From NCBI GenBank assembly GCA_009700365.1, contig WLME01000031.1:1-9510 (forward strand): a stretch of DNA of 9,510 bases, read 5' to 3'. This stretch comes from Actinomycetota bacterium. GTDB taxonomy: Bacteria; Actinomycetota; Actinomycetes; Nanopelagicales; Nanopelagicaceae. The notes beneath the pieces are model-generated. The model was not told the DNA's origin, did not search any database, and saw only the letters and a list, made by a program, of their open reading frames with translations. A program made the position numbers and the translations under genes. This document shows, piece by piece, positions 1-6,011 of this stretch; within the stretch, counting starts at the first letter, position 1; each line of letters starts with the position of its first letter.

Positions 1-40
1 AAATCCCTCAGCCTGTAATCAGACTGAGGGATTTCTTTTT
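1..40 (+). terminator. Rho-independent terminator, possibly bidirectional
   Basis: Perfect 11-bp inverted repeat: AAATCCCTCAG at 1-11 pairs with CTGAGGGATTT at 24-34. An inner CTG/CAG stem (13-15 with 20-22) closes a TAAT loop, leaving one C/A mismatch between the two stems. Five T residues follow at 36-40 on the + strand, so it fits termination of a rightward gene lying left of the window. The stem begins with AAA, which reads as TTT on the other strand, and pnuC ends 9 bp away, so it may also end the leftward pnuC transcript. That depends on bases beyond the left edge. Confidence 0.9.
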
Positions 41-48
41 AGAACTAG

Positions 49-723
49 TTAACTGCTGACTGCTTCTCGCTTTGAAATTCGTAGCCATGAGAAGAATCCC
101 CAGATTACAAAGGGAAGATAAATCGCATACAAAGTACCTGTTGGGTAGTAGCCATTTTTAAATGCGAATGGAACACCGACTGCATCTACAGCAATCCAGA
201 CCAACCAGAATTCGACGTATCCACGGCTCATGCCATATGTGGCTAGCGCTGTGCCAGTAAAAATCCAGGTATCAACAAAGAGCCATTGGCCACTTTCACC
301 GAGACCTTTAAAAATTTGATAGGAAATTGCAAAGAAAATTGCAATTGCTGGAATAAGAATCAACTTCTCTTGTGCAGTTGTCCAACGTGGGTTGACGGCG
401 GGTGTGCCGGGAATTCCATTGCGCTTGTGGTGTGCCCAACGGACCCAGCCATAGGCGCTCACGATGATGAGGAGAAGATTTCGGCTAGCTTGGCCGTAGA
501 AGTTTGCGTGCTGGGTGTCATCGCCAAATGAGAAGACAGCGCCAAGAAAGACAGTAAAGAGAAGGGCATCGCCGATGATGCCTACGGGCCATGCGCTCAC
601 ACGTCGTCGTGCGCCCAGGATGGCACTTGAAAGACCTAGAACTCCGCCGACAACCTCGCGGACGGCGATTGTTTTAGATCCAAAATGAATTGTGGCTTCA
701 AATAGCCATTGAAGAATCGACAT
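49..723 (-). CDS. pnuC: PnuC-family vitamin B3-type (nicotinamide riboside) transporter
   Basis: Inner-membrane protein of 224 aa, the usual length for PnuC, which carries nicotinamide riboside by facilitated diffusion for NAD salvage. About seven hydrophobic segments can be seen, near residues 22-38, 44-65, 80-96, 118-138, 147-166, 169-187 and 194-213. Family-like motifs are WPVGIIGDALLF (45-56), YGQASRNLLLIIVSAYGWVRW-like text at 76-96, and the Trp/Asp-rich stretch 147-185 (WLFVDTW, WLVWIAVDAVGVP). The Lys/Arg-rich C-terminal end is expected to be cytoplasmic. The gene lies 52 bp downstream of the dioxygenase gene on the same strand and may be co-transcribed with it. The start ATG has no clear Shine-Dalgarno sequence, and an in-frame stop lies shortly upstream. 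PnuC homologues can carry riboside, thiamine or riboflavin; no kinase partner in the window settles the substrate, so the vitamin is inferred from overall family resemblance. Confidence 0.88.
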   Translation of the reverse strand: MSILQWLFEATIHFGSKTIAVREVVGGVLGLSSAILGARRRVSAWPVGIIGDALLFTVFLGAVFSFGDDTQHANFYGQASRNLLLIIVSAYGWVRWAHHKRNGIPGTPAVNPRWTTAQEKLILIPAIAIFFAISYQIFKGLGESGQWLFVDTWIFTGTALATYGMSRGYVEFWLVWIAVDAVGVPFAFKNGYYPTGTLYAIYLPFVIWGFFSWLRISKREAVSS

Positions 724-746
724 AGTTGGGGAGTCTAACTATGACT
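721..746 (-). promoter_or_regulatory. Inverted repeat that covers the pnuC start codon
   Basis: CATAGTT at 721-727 and AACTATG at 737-743 are a perfect 7-bp inverted repeat with a 9-nt spacer. In the leftward mRNA it would form a hairpin that includes the pnuC AUG in its 3' arm. An overlapping symmetry, AGTC (732-735) and GACT (743-746) with a 7-bp spacer, could instead be a protein-binding site. The sequence shows the symmetry; the function is a guess. It is not recognisably a known NAD riboswitch. Confidence 0.35.
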
Positions 747-775
747 GACTTTGCGTGCATCTTGAAAAATTAGGG

Positions 776-1549
776 TTATGCAACCAATAGCGAACGCTTA
801 GAAAGACCCATCCAGAAGCCCTCAATCAGAGTCTCTGGGATTGCATCAGCTTCTGATGCAGCGCCTAACGTGACAAAGAGCGGCGTGAAATGCTCGACAG
901 TAGGGTGAGCATAATTAACTGCGGGTGCCAAATCTTTATATGAAGCGAGCATGTCAACATCACCCCGAGATAAAGCATCTGCAGCCCACTGATCAAAATC
1001 AGATGACCACCCGGGCGCTTGTGCATCAAATGACCAGTCGCGAATAAATGGAAGACCGTGTGTCATAAAACCTGACCCAACAATCAATACACCTTCATCG
1101 CGCAAAGGACGAAGTCTCTTGCCAAGAGCAATTAATTTACCGGGATCTGATGTGGGCATAGAAAGTTGAAGAACCGGAATATCTGCATCTGGATACATGA
1201 TGCGCATTGGCACCCACGCGCCGTGATCAAGCCCGCGTCGTGATTCATGAAGTGGTTCTGTATCAGGCATCATGGCGGAAATTCGAGCAGCAAGTGCCGA
1301 TGCATCTGGGCTCTCATAGGTCATCTGATAAAACTTGGGAGCAAAGCCACCAAAGTCATAGACCAGGGGAGTGGAAGCCACAGGTGAAGAAATCGAAATC
1401 GGCGCGGATTCCCAATGAGCTGAAACAATCAGAATGGCCTTGGGCTTTTCAAATTTCTTGGTGATATCTGCGATCTGAGATGACCAGACAGGATCATCAA
1501 GTAACAGTGGTGCGCCGTGGCCAATGTAGAGAGCTGGCATCCGGGTCAT
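776..1549 (-). CDS. LigB-superfamily class III extradiol dioxygenase, DODA/YgiD type
   Basis: Cytoplasmic enzyme of 257 aa, close to the usual length of the 4,5-DOPA-extradiol-dioxygenase family, which opens catechol rings with O2 at a single non-haem metal. Visible family motifs are YIGHGAP (8-14, His11), SAHWES (43-48, His45), PLVYDFGGF (61-69), LDHGAWVP (107-114, His109), GSGFMTHGLP (158-167, His164) and a His-rich end at 215-220. His11 and His45 plus a late His are the likely metal ligands, and His164 or His109 likely act in catalysis. The true substrate is unknown: many bacterial members are named for DOPA but may act on other catechols. The gene is the first of a leftward pair with pnuC and is transcribed from a promoter that starts only a few bases before the ATG. 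A perfect palindrome overlaps the -35 box and suggests control by a repressor, perhaps one that senses aromatic compounds. E. coli has a related protein, YgiD. Confidence 0.88.
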   Translation of the reverse strand: MTRMPALYIGHGAPLLLDDPVWSSQIADITKKFEKPKAILIVSAHWESAPISISSPVASTPLVYDFGGFAPKFYQMTYESPDASALAARISAMMPDTEPLHESRRGLDHGAWVPMRIMYPDADIPVLQLSMPTSDPGKLIALGKRLRPLRDEGVLIVGSGFMTHGLPFIRDWSFDAQAPGWSSDFDQWAADALSRGDVDMLASYKDLAPAVNYAHPTVEHFTPLFVTLGAASEADAIPETLIEGFWMGLSKRSLLVA

Positions 1550-1555
1550 AGGTTG

Positions 1556-1584
1556 ATACTACCTTTAAGTAGTTGAAATTTCAA
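1556..1584 (-). promoter_or_regulatory. Promoter of the dioxygenase gene, leaderless mRNA expected
   Basis: On the - strand, TTGAAA (complement of 1579-1584) is followed by exactly 17 bp and then TAGTAT (complement of 1556-1561). The first matches the -35 consensus at 5 of 6 bases, the second the -10 at 4 of 6. Only 6 bp separate the -10 box from the ATG at 1549, so transcription should begin at or next to the start codon. This explains why there is no Shine-Dalgarno sequence. Confidence 0.6.
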
Positions 1585-1588
1585 CTAC
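1569..1588. promoter_or_regulatory. Perfect 20-bp palindrome, likely operator (MarR-like shape)
   Basis: GTAGTTGAAA at 1569-1578 is followed directly by its exact reverse complement at 1579-1588. It lies midway between the divergent dioxygenase and helicase genes. Both proposed -35 boxes are inside it: TTGAAA at 1573-1578 for the rightward gene and the complement of 1579-1584 for the leftward gene. Length, AT-rich centre and position fit the operator of a dimeric winged-helix regulator; MarR-family sites often look like this. No regulator gene is in the window, so the protein would act in trans. The palindrome is certain, its role is inferred. Confidence 0.7.
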
Positions 1589-1606
1589 ATGACACCATAG
1601 TAGGGT
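1573..1606 (+). promoter_or_regulatory. Promoter of the dinG-like gene
   Basis: TTGAAA at 1573-1578 is followed by 17 bp and CATAGT at 1596-1601 (4 of 6 to the -10 consensus). Transcription would start near 1608, giving a leader of about 5 nt. A second choice for the -10 box is TAGGGT at 1601-1606, which would make the mRNA fully leaderless at the ATG at 1613. No Shine-Dalgarno sequence is present in either case. The arrangement mirrors the leftward promoter across the palindrome. Confidence 0.5.
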
Positions 1607-1612
1607 GCGTTC

Positions 1613-3604
1613 ATGAGCGAACTATCGGCGCAGGTGCGAAGCGCACTCGATGCCGCAGTGTCTGCAATTGGTGGCTCAGCTCGTGATGGACAGATTGAAA
1701 TGGCAGAAGCGGTTGCCAATGCACTCACTGATCGCCACCACCTTATGGTTCAAGCCGGAACTGGCACCGGTAAATCACTTGCATATTTAGTTCCCGCACT
1801 TGTTCACGGCCGCAAAGTATTGGTAGCTACCGCCACGTTGGCACTTCAACGCCAACTCGTAGAACGCGATCTTCCTGCAGTGGTTCCGGCCCTTGAAAAA
1901 GCCTTAGGGCGCGAGATCACGTATGCGATTTACAAGGGCGTTGGTAACTATGTATGTCTGCAGAAGATGAATGCAGATGAGCCAGACCCTGATGGTGAAC
2001 TTCTCCTTGAAGCGTCGTATTTGGAAAAGGATGCAAAACGCCTTATCGCATGGGCGAAAACACCTGGAGTGTCAGGAGACAGAGATGATGCACCAGAAGT
2101 AGATCGCAGAGTTTGGGCTGCAAATTCATTATCTGGACGTGAATGTGTTGGAGCTGATTCGTGTGCATGGGGTGCGCAATGTTTTGCTGCAAAAGCTAAA
2201 GCAAAGGCTCAAGATGCTGATGTTGTAGTCACTAATCACACCTTACTTGCAATCGAAATTGTGGATTCTCATCCCATCTTGCCCGAAAGAGATGCTGTCA
2301 TTCTTGATGAAGCCCACGAATTTATGGATCGCACGACCCAAGCCGTGACAGAAGAACTTACATCGGGACGCGTCCAAAGAGCCGCTGCGATGGCACGCAA
2401 ATATATGCCGGGCAAGCCATCTGATGGATTTACCAATGCAGCAGATAGTTTTCATGATGCAATGGAAGATTATGGCTCGATGGTGAAAGGGGATTTCTCA
2501 GCGCTAGGTCGCCTCGAAGAGATTCCTAGCTCGCTTGAAGCACCTATTCGCAAAGTTAAAGAGGCGGCAACGGCGCTTGTGCAATTAATCAATGCGGATG
2601 ACGAGATTATCGATCCTGATGAAAATGCAGAGCGGGCTCGTGTAAAAGGTGCAGTGCAAGAGATTGCAACGACTGCAGGCAAATTATTGAAGATGGGGAA
2701 TGAACATGTTCTCTGGTACGAACCTAATTTCTCAACTTTGTATCTAGCGCCACTTTCAGTTTCACATATATTGCGAAGTAATCTACTTACTCAAAATCCG
2801 GTGATTGCTACATCTGCCACTTTGACTGTCGGAAATAACTTTGATGCCATGGCACGCAGCATTGGTTTCGTTGTGGGATCTGATGCTGATGAAGAAATTG
2901 AAGCAGGCGAGATAGACCCTGCGAACGTGCAGATGCTCGATGTGGGATCCCCTTTTGATTTTGCAAATCAGGGTGTTCTGTACATGCCAAAACATTTACC
3001 AGAACCTGGACGAGAAGGTCCAAGCCAAGAAGTTCTCGATGAACTCGGCGAACTCATTGATGCCGCAGGTGGTCGCACCTTGGCGCTCTTTAGTTCATGG
3101 CGCGGAGTAGAGGCAGCCGATGCTCATCTGCGAAAAGTATTGGTGGATTTGCCGATTTCTATTATCACCCAGAAGCGTGGAGATGCAGTAGGTCCGCTTG
3201 TCGAACGTTTTGCAAAAGATGAAACCTCAATTCTTTTGGGGACAATGTCTTTATGGCAGGGAGTAGATGTTCCAGGAAATTCCTGCATCCTTGTTGCTAT
3301 CGATCGCATTCCATTCCCGCGCCCAGATGAACCTGTGATGGCAGCGAGATCTTCGCTTGCTGATGCATCTGGTGGCAGCGGATTTATGCAAGTTTCAGTT
3401 CCTCGAGCAGCGTTGCTATTGGCACAGGGGACTGGTCGCTTAATTCGTAGTATTGAAGATCGCGGAGTTGTTGCAATTCTTGACTCTCGAATCGTGACCA
3501 AAAGATATGGAAGCGTCTTGCTTAATTCGATGCCGCCACTGTGGCGTACCAGCGATGGCGCAATAGTTCGAGACTCTCTTAAACGTTTACGCGATGGCCT
3601 CTAG
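1613..3604 (+). CDS. dinG: DinG/XPD-family ATP-dependent DNA helicase with Fe-S cluster
   Basis: Superfamily 2 helicase of 663 aa, about the length of mycobacterial DinG. Helicase motifs appear in order: Walker A AGTGTGKS (48-55), motif Ia TATLALQRQ (73-81), the DEAH box (232-235), motif III ATSATLT (399-405), motif V GTMSLWQGVDVPG (543-555) and motif VI QGTGRLIRS (605-613). Cys115, Cys178, Cys184 and Cys190 lie between Walker A and DEAH, where this family binds a 4Fe-4S cluster. Known relatives unwind DNA 5'-3', including forked DNA, R-loops and G-quadruplexes, in repair and in clearing replication conflicts; that role is carried over from the family. The region between DEAH and motif III (about 240-390) is the arch-like, less conserved part. 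The gene diverges from the dioxygenase gene, and its last 18 bp overlap the end of the NUDIX gene on the other strand. No LexA-type (SOS) site was recognised upstream. Confidence 0.93.
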   Translation: MSELSAQVRSALDAAVSAIGGSARDGQIEMAEAVANALTDRHHLMVQAGTGTGKSLAYLVPALVHGRKVLVATATLALQRQLVERDLPAVVPALEKALGREITYAIYKGVGNYVCLQKMNADEPDPDGELLLEASYLEKDAKRLIAWAKTPGVSGDRDDAPEVDRRVWAANSLSGRECVGADSCAWGAQCFAAKAKAKAQDADVVVTNHTLLAIEIVDSHPILPERDAVILDEAHEFMDRTTQAVTEELTSGRVQRAAAMARKYMPGKPSDGFTNAADSFHDAMEDYGSMVKGDFSALGRLEEIPSSLEAPIRKVKEAATALVQLINADDEIIDPDENAERARVKGAVQEIATTAGKLLKMGNEHVLWYEPNFSTLYLAPLSVSHILRSNLLTQNPVIATSATLTVGNNFDAMARSIGFVVGSDADEEIEAGEIDPANVQMLDVGSPFDFANQGVLYMPKHLPEPGREGPSQEVLDELGELIDAAGGRTLALFSSWRGVEAADAHLRKVLVDLPISIITQKRGDAVGPLVERFAKDETSILLGTMSLWQGVDVPGNSCILVAIDRIPFPRPDEPVMAARSSLADASGGSGFMQVSVPRAALLLAQGTGRLIRSIEDRGVVAILDSRIVTKRYGSVLLNSMPPLWRTSDGAIVRDSLKRLRDGL

Positions 3605-4054
3605 TTCATCGATAATTTTTCTTACCTCGGGCCACGTGGCTGCAAAGCTGGGGTGCAGCGGCAATCGAGTTACATCATCGAATTTAACCCATCGAACTTC
3701 GTGGGATTCGTCATTGAGTTCATGACCTTCAAGCTCTGAATCAGCGAGTGCGATAACAGTCGAGTAGCTCCAACCATTATGGTCATCTACAAAGGTATGT
3801 ACCGCAGAAAGATTTTCGGCCTTGATCCCCGTTTCTTCCATAGCTTCTCGGAGCGCACCTTCTAATACCGTTTCGTGAGAATCGCGAGCACCACCAGGAA
3901 TACCCCACGAATCACCGTTATGCACCCACGGTGCGCGGTGCTGCAAGAAGACGGATCCGTCGCGAATTATCAACAGCCCAGCAGCGCCGAACTTGCCCCA
4001 GTGCTTGGAACCACATGCGCATTCGATCCAACCATCACCATCGCGCGCAACCAT
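3587..4054 (-). CDS. NUDIX hydrolase with N-terminal Cys/His motif
   Basis: Protein of 155 aa with a complete Nudix box at residues 55-77: G55, E61, R69-E70, E73-E74, G76 and I77 all match GX5EX7REUXEEXGU, where the Glu residues bind Mg2+. Such enzymes cleave nucleoside diphosphates linked to another group (for example damaged nucleotides, ADP-ribose or dinucleotides); the substrate cannot be read from the sequence. The short N-terminal motif CACGSKHWG (12-20), just before the fold begins (GAAGLLII), is a small Cys/His motif that may or may not bind metal. The start ATG is supported by AGGA a few bases upstream and by a stop codon in frame before it. The gene is convergent with the helicase and divergent from the PKD-like gene, from which it is 79 bp away, so it is probably a single-gene unit. 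Its closeness to a repair helicase may mean nucleotide-pool cleaning, but that is weak. Confidence 0.9.
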   Translation of the reverse strand: MVARDGDGWIECACGSKHWGKFGAAGLLIIRDGSVFLQHRAPWVHNGDSWGIPGGARDSHETVLEGALREAMEETGIKAENLSAVHTFVDDHNGWSYSTVIALADSELEGHELNDESHEVRWVKFDDVTRLPLHPSFAATWPEVRKIIDELEAIA

Positions 4055-4120
4055 GTTCCTACTCTCTCATAACTGTCCACAGTCCGCCTTTATCTACTCT
4101 TTCAAGGAACTCATCACGCT

Positions 4121-4126
4121 TACCCT
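4121..4126 (+). promoter_or_regulatory. Possible -10 box of the PKD-like gene
   Basis: TACCCT (TAnnnT form) ends 7 bp before the ATG at 4134, the same spacing seen at other leaderless starts in this window. The base pairs 17 bp upstream (CTTTCA near 4098) match the -35 consensus only weakly. No Shine-Dalgarno sequence is seen before 4134 or 4137. Confidence 0.3.
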
Positions 4127-4133
4127 CCCGCGC

Positions 4134-4874
4134 ATGATGAGAAAACTAATATGCATATTTCTACTTCTTTCACTCACAACACCTGCTCATGCAGCAGATT
4201 GCATCGAAAAGGCATGTATTGATGTCTATACGCAAGATGGAAAAATTGTGATTGAAGGCAGAAAAGGCAGCGGGCCAGTTCAAAAAAAGTCTGTTGCGCC
4301 AGCTCCAGCGCGTACAAAGAAGCCAGTAATCAAGAAATCGCCGACTCCTAAACCACGCACCTCAGGTAGCGCTAAGCCGCGAATAATTCCAACTCGGAAA
4401 CCGCCAGTTGTACGCAAGCCCGTCATCCGCACCTCAAAACCTCAGTCGCTCAGTGACAAATTAACAGAGATGCTTCCAACTGCTGGCATCTCGTATTCAC
4501 CTTCATTTGAACCACTTGTCAATGTTCCAGTTTTCTTCTGGAGCGATATTCCCGAGGTGATTACCAAGCGAATCGAAATCGTTGGTGAATTTGTTGATGT
4601 CCAACTCAAGCCAACCTTCTTCTGGCATTACGGAGACGGGGTTGTTTATGTGACGACAAAGGCTGGTGCCCCTTTCCCAGACGGGCAGATTCGCCATACC
4701 TATCAAAAACCCGGCAACTATCTCATCGAATTAATTACAAGCTGGGCTGGCGATTTCACTGTTGACGGAGTTCGCGCGCATATCAATGGCGATGTTCAAA
4801 CAGTTGCAGTCCTGCCCGTCACCGTTGTTGCCGCACCTACTCGATTCACGCCATCAATTACATATACACGATAA
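4134..4874 (+). CDS. Secreted PKD-like domain protein with Lys/Pro-rich linker
   Basis: Protein of 246 aa. Residues 1-20 form a Sec signal peptide: MMRK, a hydrophobic core (LICIFLLLSL), and an AHA-A cleavage site near 20/21. A Cys pair follows (Cys23, Cys28), then a Lys/Pro/Arg-rich, probably disordered linker at 43-105 suited to crossing the cell wall. The rest (about 118-233) resembles a PKD/immunoglobulin-like domain: FFWHYGDG (162-169, compare the PKD motif W-x-F-GDG), then HTYQKPGNYLIELITSW (188-204), then FTVDG (208-212). No sortase motif or membrane anchor is seen. The start at 4134 (or 4137, a second Met) is chosen because it begins the signal peptide; a longer reading from 3993 would overlap the NUDIX gene and bury that signal. 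DUF4192 follows after 8 bp, so the two are likely one operon. The function is unknown; binding to wall or other surface polymers is possible. Confidence 0.78.
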   Translation: MMRKLICIFLLLSLTTPAHAADCIEKACIDVYTQDGKIVIEGRKGSGPVQKKSVAPAPARTKKPVIKKSPTPKPRTSGSAKPRIIPTRKPPVVRKPVIRTSKPQSLSDKLTEMLPTAGISYSPSFEPLVNVPVFFWSDIPEVITKRIEIVGEFVDVQLKPTFFWHYGDGVVYVTTKAGAPFPDGQIRHTYQKPGNYLIELITSWAGDFTVDGVRAHINGDVQTVAVLPVTVVAAPTRFTPSITYTR

Positions 4875-4877
4875 GGA
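4873..4877 (+). promoter_or_regulatory. Shine-Dalgarno of the DUF4192 gene overlapping the previous stop codon
   Basis: AAGGA lies 5 bp before the ATG at 4883 and shares two bases with the TAA stop (4872-4874) of the PKD-like gene. Ribosomes ending the first gene can readily restart at the second, which suggests translational coupling. Confidence 0.7.
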
Positions 4878-4882
4878 CAACC

Positions 4883-5875
4883 ATGACCACACTTACATCT
4901 CCCCACGATCTTCTTGCAGCTATTCCATTTCTTATCGGCTATCACCCAGAAAATTCGCTCGTTTTGGTATCACTCAAAGATGACCAAGTCGGAATGGCAA
5001 TGCGCGTAGATTTTCCTGTCGAAATTGCAACCGAGAGTTATGACCTTCTGGCGTCTCACCTCAGCCGCGAGGGAGCAACCGGCGCATTTATCGTCGCCTA
5101 TATTGCAGAAGGTGAAGTAGATCCAGAACCTGTCATGATTAATACGAGCGGCGCCCTGATCCGGGCAGGAATAGAAATTAAAGAATCGCTGATTGTGCGC
5201 GGTGACAGATATCGATCAATGATCTGTAGTGATGCCACCTGTTGTCCGCCAGAAGGAAATCAAATTCCTTCCATCGATTCATCTCGAATTGCTGTCGAAC
5301 ATGTGATTGCGGGTCACCCCATGCCACTGCCTAGCGTGGACGATTTAATCCAATCGATTGCAGCTCTGCCGTCATCGCACGAAACTCACTGGCAAGATGA
5401 AGTGCAGACATTCTGGATCTCTAGCGACTCCGAGGAAATCAATGACCTTCAGCGAGATGGCGCAACTGCAATTATTGATCTAGCGGGTGAATATCGCGAA
5501 GGACGAGGCGCTGAAGATAGAGAACTTGTTGCCCGTGTTATCGGCCGCTTGAGTGAAATCCAAGTGCGTGATTTTGCACTGGGTAGCCACACAGATGAGA
5601 CCACAGAACACTATTGGGCGATGTGGCGTGATCTTCTTCTGATTGCACCGCGTGGATTTGTTGCACCAATCGCATCACTCTTTGCAGCAATGGCATACGA
5701 GCGTGGTGAAGGCGCCCTTGCCCACAAAGCTCTTGATCGCGCACTTGCAGATGATGATCAGTACTCGTTGGCGCTCTTACTGCGCCGAGTATTCACCGCA
5801 GGCTGGCCACCTCAATCCTTTACTGCGATGCGGGCTGAGTTACACCCCAAAGTTGTGGCAGGAATCTTCGGGTAA
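4883..5875 (+). CDS. DUF4192 domain-containing protein
   Basis: Protein of 330 aa with the DUF4192 opening signature DLLAAIPFLIGYHPENSLVLV (residues 9-29, split here as DLLAAIPFL and IGYHPENSLVLV). DUF4192 is an uncharacterised, mostly actinobacterial family, so no function is assigned. A Cys cluster, C115-x4-C120-C121-P, sits in the middle and is typical of the family; it could bind metal or form a disulfide. There is no signal peptide or membrane segment, so it is probably cytoplasmic. The C-terminal part (about 245-330) is helical and Ala-rich (LFAAMAYERGEGALAHKAL), resembling a tetratricopeptide-like helical pair. The gene follows the PKD-like gene by 8 bp. Its stop codon lies inside a possible -10 box for the metX leader, and the riboswitch begins about 10 bp later, so read-through into metX is also possible. 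Confidence 0.85.
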   Translation: MTTLTSPHDLLAAIPFLIGYHPENSLVLVSLKDDQVGMAMRVDFPVEIATESYDLLASHLSREGATGAFIVAYIAEGEVDPEPVMINTSGALIRAGIEIKESLIVRGDRYRSMICSDATCCPPEGNQIPSIDSSRIAVEHVIAGHPMPLPSVDDLIQSIAALPSSHETHWQDEVQTFWISSDSEEINDLQRDGATAIIDLAGEYREGRGAEDRELVARVIGRLSEIQVRDFALGSHTDETTEHYWAMWRDLLLIAPRGFVAPIASLFAAMAYERGEGALAHKALDRALADDDQYSLALLLRRVFTAGWPPQSFTAMRAELHPKVVAGIFG

Positions 5876-5881
5876 TATATG
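5873..5881 (+). promoter_or_regulatory. Possible -10 region for the metX leader
   Basis: The sequence TAATATATG overlaps the DUF4192 stop codon. TAATAT (5873-5878) would place the transcription start near 5885, just where the riboswitch begins. TATATG (5876-5881) has a partial -35 match, TTGTGG at 5853-5858, at 17 bp. Either could serve; the -35 evidence is weak, and read-through from DUF4192 is an alternative. Confidence 0.4.
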
Positions 5882-5883
5882 TA

Positions 5884-5999
5884 GCGGTCACGAGTTCTTA
5901 TCGAAAGCCCCGGCTGATAAGACGGCAACCCTCCACCGCGGTGGGGTGCTCCGGGTGACGACCAGGTGGATGCACTCAATGTGTATTCGCAAGTGCGTG
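5884..5999 (+). ncRNA. SAM-IV-type riboswitch (S-adenosylmethionine sensor) upstream of metX
   Basis: The leader carries the conserved SAM-I/SAM-IV core: GGTCACGAG (5886-5894), AGCCCCGGCT (5906-5915), GGCAACCCTCC (5924-5934), CCGCGGTGGGGTG (5936-5948) and GGGTGACGACC (5953-5963). P1 is GGTC with GACC. P2 is TCTTATC (5896-5902) with GATAAGA (5916-5922). P3 lies around CCTCCA/TGGGG. Downstream of P1 is an extra hairpin, ATGCAC (5970-5975) with GTGTAT (5981-5986), then a CGCAAGTGCG tail; this extra part marks SAM-IV rather than SAM-I. A P3-loop/tail pseudoknot could form between CGCG (5937-5940) and CGTG (5996-5999). The tail touches the metX Shine-Dalgarno sequence, so ligand binding probably hides it and blocks translation when SAM is plentiful. 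No terminator hairpin with a T run is present, which supports translational control. The match is by remembered consensus, not by a covariance search. Confidence 0.88.
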
Positions 6000-6004
6000 A
6001 AGGA
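5999..6004 (+). promoter_or_regulatory. Shine-Dalgarno of metX, adjoining the riboswitch tail
   Basis: GAAGGA ends 7 nt before the ATG at 6012, a standard spacing. Its first G is also the last base of the proposed riboswitch pseudoknot, so folding of the aptamer could directly limit ribosome access. Confidence 0.7.
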
Positions 6005-6011
6005 TTTATAG

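Noticed and set aside
724..775. NAD-sensing riboswitch before pnuC
   Set aside because: The 52-bp gap shows no known NAD-riboswitch core; only a simple inverted repeat is seen.
3124..3501. Leftward 125-codon open frame opposite the helicase
   Set aside because: It is a shadow of helicase motifs V and VI, whose codon pattern explains the missing stops.
3993..4133. Longer N-terminus for the PKD-like protein
   Set aside because: It would overlap the NUDIX gene head-to-head by 62 bp and place the clear signal peptide in the middle of the protein; Met at 4134 or 4137 begins the signal peptide.
5933..5944. CCACCGCGGTGG palindrome as a protein-binding site
   Set aside because: It is part of the conserved P3 stem-loop of the SAM riboswitch.
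5643..6011. Rightward 122-codon open frame across the DUF4192 end and the metX leader
   Set aside because: It is out of frame with DUF4192 and runs through the structured riboswitch; it shows no family resemblance.
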